DNA of 64,000 nt from Sphingomonas glacialis (lineage in GTDB: Bacteria > Pseudomonadota > Alphaproteobacteria > Sphingomonadales > Sphingomonadaceae). The notes under the pieces were generated by a model. That model was not told the DNA's origin. It did not search any database and saw only the letters and a program-made list of their open reading frames with translations. Numbering within the stretch: the stretch's first letter is position 1; every line of letters begins with the position of its first letter. The position numbers were made by a program, and so were the translations under genes. Where the stretch lies: positions 703,351 through 767,350 of the forward strand of contig NZ_RCZC01000002.1 of NCBI RefSeq assembly GCF_006439055.1, read 5' to 3'. Below, one piece after another: positions 60,260 through 64,000 of the stretch.

Positions 60260-60721
60260 ATGAATCACACGCCCGCCCCTTCGCCCGCCCCCGCACAACG
60301 TCCCTCGGCGCTCGCGAGCAGCCTGCCGAACGCGATGCCGGAAGATCCCAACGCGCGCCTGCTGCTGTTCGCGTTCCGCCGGCTCGGCGCGCACGGGCTC
60401 AACGATGCGCATACGGCGCACGCCTTGCTCCAGGCGTTTGGCGGTGGATTCCGACGCCCCCTGCTGCTGCTGCGCGCGATGATGGCCGATCTCGCGCACA
60501 CCGCGACCTGCCCGATCGCGATCGCGCCGTGCTGCTGCATGCGGATGACCGGCGCGGAGGCAACGATGCTGACGATCGTCGCGCGCGCCGAGACCGCCCC
60601 CGACTCGGCGCGACTACTGCTCGGCGACTTGATCGGCGTGCGCCAGCCCGACGGCGTGCTCGCCAGCGTCACCGCGCTGGCGCAGGCGTTCGCCGATGCC
60701 GGGCGACCGATCGTGGCGTAG
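60260..60721 (+). CDS. DUF6628-like hypothetical protein
   Basis: A 153-residue protein with a Pro/Ala-rich start, a mostly helical middle and the striking motif 'CPIAIAPCCCMRMTGAEA' near 90-110. This Cys-rich pattern is what I recall for the sphingomonad DUF6628 family of unknown function; the identification is from memory. A metal-binding role could be imagined from the Cys cluster but nothing proves it. Confidence 0.65.
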   Translation: MNHTPAPSPAPAQRPSALASSLPNAMPEDPNARLLLFAFRRLGAHGLNDAHTAHALLQAFGGGFRRPLLLLRAMMADLAHTATCPIAIAPCCCMRMTGAEATMLTIVARAETAPDSARLLLGDLIGVRQPDGVLASVTALAQAFADAGRPIVA

Positions 60722-60733
60722 CGCGCCGGGCGC

Positions 60734-61480
60734 TCACCGCTTGGCGCGCAACTCCGCGAGCCGCGCCATCGCCCAGCGATACATCTCCGCCTCGGCCGCG
60801 CGCTGGTGGCGATTGAGCAGCTTCATCCGCGCCTCGACTTCCTCGAGCACGGTTCGCGCCTCGCGCTCCGCGCCCTGCTCGAGCAACAGCGCGGCATAGC
60901 GGCACCGCCCCTCCTCGCCCGGCAGGCGGGTAACGAGATCGGCATACAGCGCACGCGCTTCATCGCTGCGCCCGACGCGATCAAGGATGCGCGCGCGTAG
61001 CAATCCGATCCGGTCGCGATCGCTCTGCGCCGACGTCGCCGGCGCGGCGTCGAGCGTCGCCAGCGCCGCCGCCGCATCGTCGGTTTCGAACTGCGCGCGC
61101 GCCAGCTTCTCGGCGCTGCGCAGATCGACCGGGCCAAGCGTCGTCGCCTCGCGATACAGGGGCAAGGCCTCGCCATGCTTCCCCTGTGCGACCAGCGCAT
61201 CGGCCAGCCGCATCCGATTGGCGATGGTGTCGGCAAGCTCGAGCGCGGCGCGGGCAGCGCGGACGTCCTTGTCGGGATCGAGCGTCGCGACGACATTGGC
61301 GTGCGCCGACCGTACATGGCGATTGCTTTGGAAGCGCGGCAAGACCTCGATCACGACCTAGGCGATCGTGCTCGCGACCGGCAGGAAGATCAGCGCCATG
61401 ATCCACAACTGGTTGCGCCCGTTGCGGATCACGTCGATCACGCACACCGCTTGGATGGCGATCGTCAGCAGCCAGATCAT
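60734..61480 (-). pseudogene. PLDc_N/TPR membrane protein gene interrupted by an in-frame TAG
   Basis: The frame starts at ATG 61480 with a hydrophobic PLDc_N-like segment ('MIWLLTIAIQAVCVIDVI', then 'LWIMALIFLPVASTIA'). It stops at TAG 61358-61360 after 40 residues and resumes in the same frame with 'VVIEVLPRF' and 206 residues of tetratricopeptide-like helices ('LADALVAQGKHGEALPLYREA'). Related proteins read through here with Tyr ('AY..VEVLP'), so TAT or TAC to TAG is the probable lesion. Reinitiation at GTG 61354 would yield the soluble part only. The ATG overlaps the stop of the AmpG-like gene. Confidence 0.75.
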
Positions 61481-62793
61481 GCCGGCTGCACCGTGTCCCC
61501 GGTCTCGCCGACCGAGGCATCGATCAGCCCGGCGCGGCTCATCCACCAGAACAGCAGCACGCCCGGAAGGGCTGCCACCGTCGTCATCAGGTAGAAGTTC
61601 ACATAGCCCATCGCGTCGATCAGGCTCCCGGCGGTAGTGCCCGTAACCGCGCGCCCGACGATGCTCGTCGCGGCCGAGATCAGCGCATATTGCGCCGCGG
61701 TGAAGCGCGAATTGGTCAGCGCCGAGAAATAGGCGACGACGGTCACGCCGCCGATACCGCTCGAGAAATTCTCGAAGCCGATCGCGCCCGCCATGCCGAG
61801 GTTGGAATGCCCCGCCATCGCCAGCCCGGCAAAGCTGAGGTTCGACACCATCATCAGCACGAGCGAGATCAGCACCGAGCGCTTCATCCCCAGCCGCGTG
61901 TAGAGCAGCCCACCGATGAAGATCCCGACGAGATAGGCGAGGAAGCCGACCCACACGTCGTAAAAGGCGATCTCGTCATTGGTGAATTTGAGCGAATCGA
62001 ACAGCAGTCGGAAGGTGAGATTGGCGAGCGTGTCGCCGATCTTGTGGATCAGGATGAACAGCAGGACGAGCAGCGCGCCCTGCCGCTGGAAGAACTGCAC
62101 GAACGGCCCGATGATCGATGCGCCGAGGTTGGCCATCCCGCCGCGCTTGTCGGGCTCACGGTGCCGCTCCGGCTCGCCGTAGAGCAGGCCGGCCAGCATC
62201 GCCGGCAACGCGAACAGCCCGCACAGCAGATAGGCGTTCGACCAGCCGAAACGCGCCGCCACGACCAGCGCAAGCGCGCCTGCGCCCGCCGAGCCCAGCC
62301 GCCAGCCATATTGCGACATGCCCGAGCCCACGCCCAATTGCCGCGGCTCGAGGATCTCGATGCGATACGCGTCGATCACGATGTCGAAGGTCGCCCCCGC
62401 CGCGCCGACCAGGATCGCCGCGATCGCGGTGGCATAGATGTCGGCCGTGGGATCGACCAAAGCGAGGTTGGCGACCGCGGCCATCACCAGCAGCCCGGCG
62501 ACGATCAGCCACGACACGCGCTGCCCGAGCCGCCCGATCAGCGGCAGATGCACGCCATCGACCACCCACGCCCAGATCCATTTGAGATTGTAGACGAGGA
62601 AGGCGAGGCTGAACGCGGTGACGGTCGATTTGGTGATGCCGCTCTGCGCCAGCCGCGTCGTCAGCGTCGCGCCGATCATCGCGAACGGGAAGCCCGACGA
62701 AATCCCCAATGCCAGTGCGGCGAGCGGTGCCTTTTCAAGATACGGCCGGACACCGTCCCACCAATTCGGGTCGCGCCCGGTCACCGCATTCAT
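61477..62793 (-). CDS. ampG: AmpG-like MFS permease
   Basis: A 438-residue permease with about twelve to fourteen hydrophobic segments. 'GISSGFPFAMIGATL' near 32, 'WIWAWVVDGVHLPLIGRLGQR' and 'DIVIDAYRIEIL' near 140 are the AmpG pattern. It imports GlcNAc-anhydromuropeptides for cell-wall recycling. Its TGA overlaps the ATG of the interrupted PLDc_N/TPR gene. Confidence 0.88.
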   Translation of the reverse strand: MNAVTGRDPNWWDGVRPYLEKAPLAALALGISSGFPFAMIGATLTTRLAQSGITKSTVTAFSLAFLVYNLKWIWAWVVDGVHLPLIGRLGQRVSWLIVAGLLVMAAVANLALVDPTADIYATAIAAILVGAAGATFDIVIDAYRIEILEPRQLGVGSGMSQYGWRLGSAGAGALALVVAARFGWSNAYLLCGLFALPAMLAGLLYGEPERHREPDKRGGMANLGASIIGPFVQFFQRQGALLVLLFILIHKIGDTLANLTFRLLFDSLKFTNDEIAFYDVWVGFLAYLVGIFIGGLLYTRLGMKRSVLISLVLMMVSNLSFAGLAMAGHSNLGMAGAIGFENFSSGIGGVTVVAYFSALTNSRFTAAQYALISAATSIVGRAVTGTTAGSLIDAMGYVNFYLMTTVAALPGVLLFWWMSRAGLIDASVGETGDTVQPA

Positions 62794-62872
62794 TCGTCAC
62801 TCGCCCTTTGGTCGTTCGGGCGCAGGGTAGCGGCAAATTACCGCAGAGGAAGCGCTTTGCGGCTAAAAAGGC

Positions 62873-63304
62873 TCAGGTTGTCGTCGCGAACAAACTGAAC
62901 CCGGGCGGCATCCGCTTGGGCTTCTTGCCCTCGAGCACCGCCTCGATCGCCGCGATCGCGGCGAGCAAGTCGCGCTGCGCATAGGGTTTGGCGAGACAGC
63001 CCACCGCGACCTCGCGCCCGCCCTCGGGGCACGATCCGGTGACGAACAGCACCGGCACGCCGGCCCCGTGCGCGGCGCGCGCCACGTCGAGTCCGCTGCC
63101 ATCGGCCAGACTGATGTCGACCAGCACCAGATCGATCTCGCGATCGCCCCCGATGACGCTGAGCGCATCGGCGACGCGATCGACCGTCGCGATCACCGCA
63201 TATTCGGCATCGCGCAGGAAGTGTTCGGTGTCGAACGCGACCAGCGGCTCGTCCTCGACGAGCAAGAGGTTGGAAATCCGCCGCTTCTTCTTCGCGAAAA
63301 GCAT
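62873..63304 (-). CDS. Receiver-only response regulator
   Basis: A 143-residue single-domain receiver. The acidic pair is in 'LLVEDEP' near 17, phospho-acceptor D63 in 'LVLVDISLADGSG', Thr in 'FVTGSCPEGG' and Lys in 'CLAKPYAQ'. A short basic N-terminus ('MLFAKKKRR') and a C-terminal tail complete it. The form is that of receivers that pair with HWE kinases in alphaproteobacteria. Start at 63304; longer frames lack support. Confidence 0.85.
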   Translation of the reverse strand: MLFAKKKRRISNLLLVEDEPLVAFDTEHFLRDAEYAVIATVDRVADALSVIGGDREIDLVLVDISLADGSGLDVARAAHGAGVPVLFVTGSCPEGGREVAVGCLAKPYAQRDLLAAIAAIEAVLEGKKPKRMPPGFSLFATTT

Positions 63305-63394
63305 CGCAGGAAATACCTGTCTGTTCTGTCTCTGCCGGAATAGCAGCGTGCGCACCGCCCTCGTTACGCACCCGCGCCTTAACGCGCGGCTACG

Positions 63395-63428
63395 AGATTG
63401 GGCACACATTATTTTGTGCGCACAATCT
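63395..63428. promoter_or_regulatory. Inverted repeat between the receiver gene and the pseudouridine synthase
   Basis: Arms 63395-63408 and 63415-63428 pair at 12 of 14 positions around an AT-rich centre, in the divergent intergenic region. It may be an operator overlapping promoters on both strands. Confidence 0.4.
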
Positions 63429-63453
63429 AGCGTAAATTGGGTATCAGGGCACG

Positions 63454-64000
63454 GTGTCCACGCCCCCTACCCCAAAAGACCGCTCGAACGAGCCCCCGCG
63501 ACCTTCGACGCGCCCCAAAGACGACCAGAGGATCGCCAAGCTGCTCGCGCGCGCCGGCGTCGCGTCTCGACGTGAAGTCGAACGCATGATCGCCGAGGGC
63601 CGAGTCGCGCTCGACGGTGTCGTGCTCGATACCCCCGCGACGATACTGCAATCGCTCAACGGCGTGACGGTTGACGGCGAGCCCGTCGCCGCGCCCGCCG
63701 CCGCGCGATTGTTCCTCTATCACAAGCCGCCGGGCCTGCTCGTCACCGAGCGCGACCCCGGCGGGCGCAAGACGATCTACGACCAGCTGCCCGACGATCT
63801 GCCGCGGCTTGTGCCGGTCGGCCGGCTCGATCTCAACACCGAGGGCTTGCTCCTCATGACCACCGACGGCGAGTTGAAGCGCCAGCTCGAGCTGCCCGCG
63901 ACGGGCGTCGAGCGCGCCTATCGTGCCCGCGCGTACGGCCCGATCACGCAGGAGCAGCTCGAGGAGCTGATCCACGGCGTCGAGATCGAAGGCATTCGCT
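63454..64000 (+). CDS. rluB: RsuA/RluB family pseudouridine synthase, N-terminal part (cut by window edge)
   Basis: An open frame from GTG 63454 runs off the window end, giving about 182 residues. After a Pro-rich leader it has an S4 RNA-binding domain ('DDQRIAKLLARAGVASRREVERMI' in pattern, about 23-80). The pseudouridine synthase domain follows with 'YHKPPGLLVTERDP' and the catalytic Asp in 'VGRLDLNTEGLLLMT' near 130. RluB modifies 23S rRNA; RluE, RluF or RsuA cannot be excluded from this part. Confidence 0.88.
   Translation, partial: MSTPPTPKDRSNEPPRPSTRPKDDQRIAKLLARAGVASRREVERMIAEGRVALDGVVLDTPATILQSLNGVTVDGEPVAAPAAARLFLYHKPPGLLVTERDPGGRKTIYDQLPDDLPRLVPVGRLDLNTEGLLLMTTDGELKRQLELPATGVERAYRARAYGPITQEQLEELIHGVEIEGIR

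Noticed and set aside
1..64000. CRISPR array or tandem repeat locus
   Set aside because: No regularly spaced direct repeats were seen; the repeats present are dispersed inverted repeats.

Overview
This window looks like chromosomal DNA from a sphingomonad (Alphaproteobacteria, Sphingomonadales, probably Sphingomonas or a close relative). The base composition is GC-rich. The gene order lapA-pyrF-trpF-trpB-trpA-accD-folC, the MucR regulator, the DUF2794 gene, TonB-dependent receptors and a Sphingomonadales-type small protein family (DUF6628-like) all fit. The genus is inference from gene content and protein style; no database was searched.

Layout. 1-1.4 kb: end of a phosphate-signalling operon (phoU fragment, phoB), a small secreted Ala/Pro-rich protein and a clear intrinsic terminator. 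1.6-10.4 kb: ordinary core genes (SDR dehydrogenase, DUF2794, serine acetyltransferase, TSUP exporter), the peroxide-defence block ahpC-ahpD with divergent oxyR, a fasciclin protein, pgsA, a lysophospholipid-transporter-like MFS protein, a 54-residue membrane protein and a VOC enzyme. 10.4-18.2 kb: a patchy, less GC-rich, accessory-looking stretch (acetyltransferase, HU, a receiver-only regulator with a sensor-less HWE kinase, HxlR with acuI, a truncated TonB receptor, a PAS kinase), bounded by a CAT-anticodon tRNA. Inside it a rearrangement has joined the 3' end of acuI to the interior of a TonB receptor gene on the other strand. 18.2-26.9 kb: polysaccharide deacetylase, a degenerate histidine kinase, Lrp regulator, Bcr-type drug exporter and a divergent Mfd-like helicase.

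27-49.6 kb is a molybdenum island. Two three-subunit molybdenum hydroxylases of PaoABC type (one with a Tat signal, one without) flank moaA and an XdhC maturation factor. moaD-moaE, fdhD-mobA-moeA, an FdhF/YdeP-type bis-MGD oxidoreductase, and moaC-moeA-modA-modB-modC follow. A TonB-dependent receptor sits in the middle. The island therefore encodes molybdate uptake, most of Moco synthesis, cofactor sulfuration/insertion and three client enzymes.

49.7-64 kb returns to core functions: MucR, an EEP-family phosphatase coupled to a large patatin-like protein, lapA-pyrF-(inserted DUF4019-like gene)-trpF-trpB-trpA-accD-folC, a DUF6628-like protein, a PLDc_N/TPR gene broken by an in-frame TAG, an AmpG-type permease, a receiver-only regulator and the start of an RsuA/RluB pseudouridine synthase cut by the window edge.

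Two families of palindromic intergenic repeats (REP/BIME-like) recur through the window, at operon ends and inside operons (ahpC-ahpD, trpF-trpB, trpB-trpA, accD-folC). No CRISPR array, intact insertion sequence, rRNA or prophage was seen.
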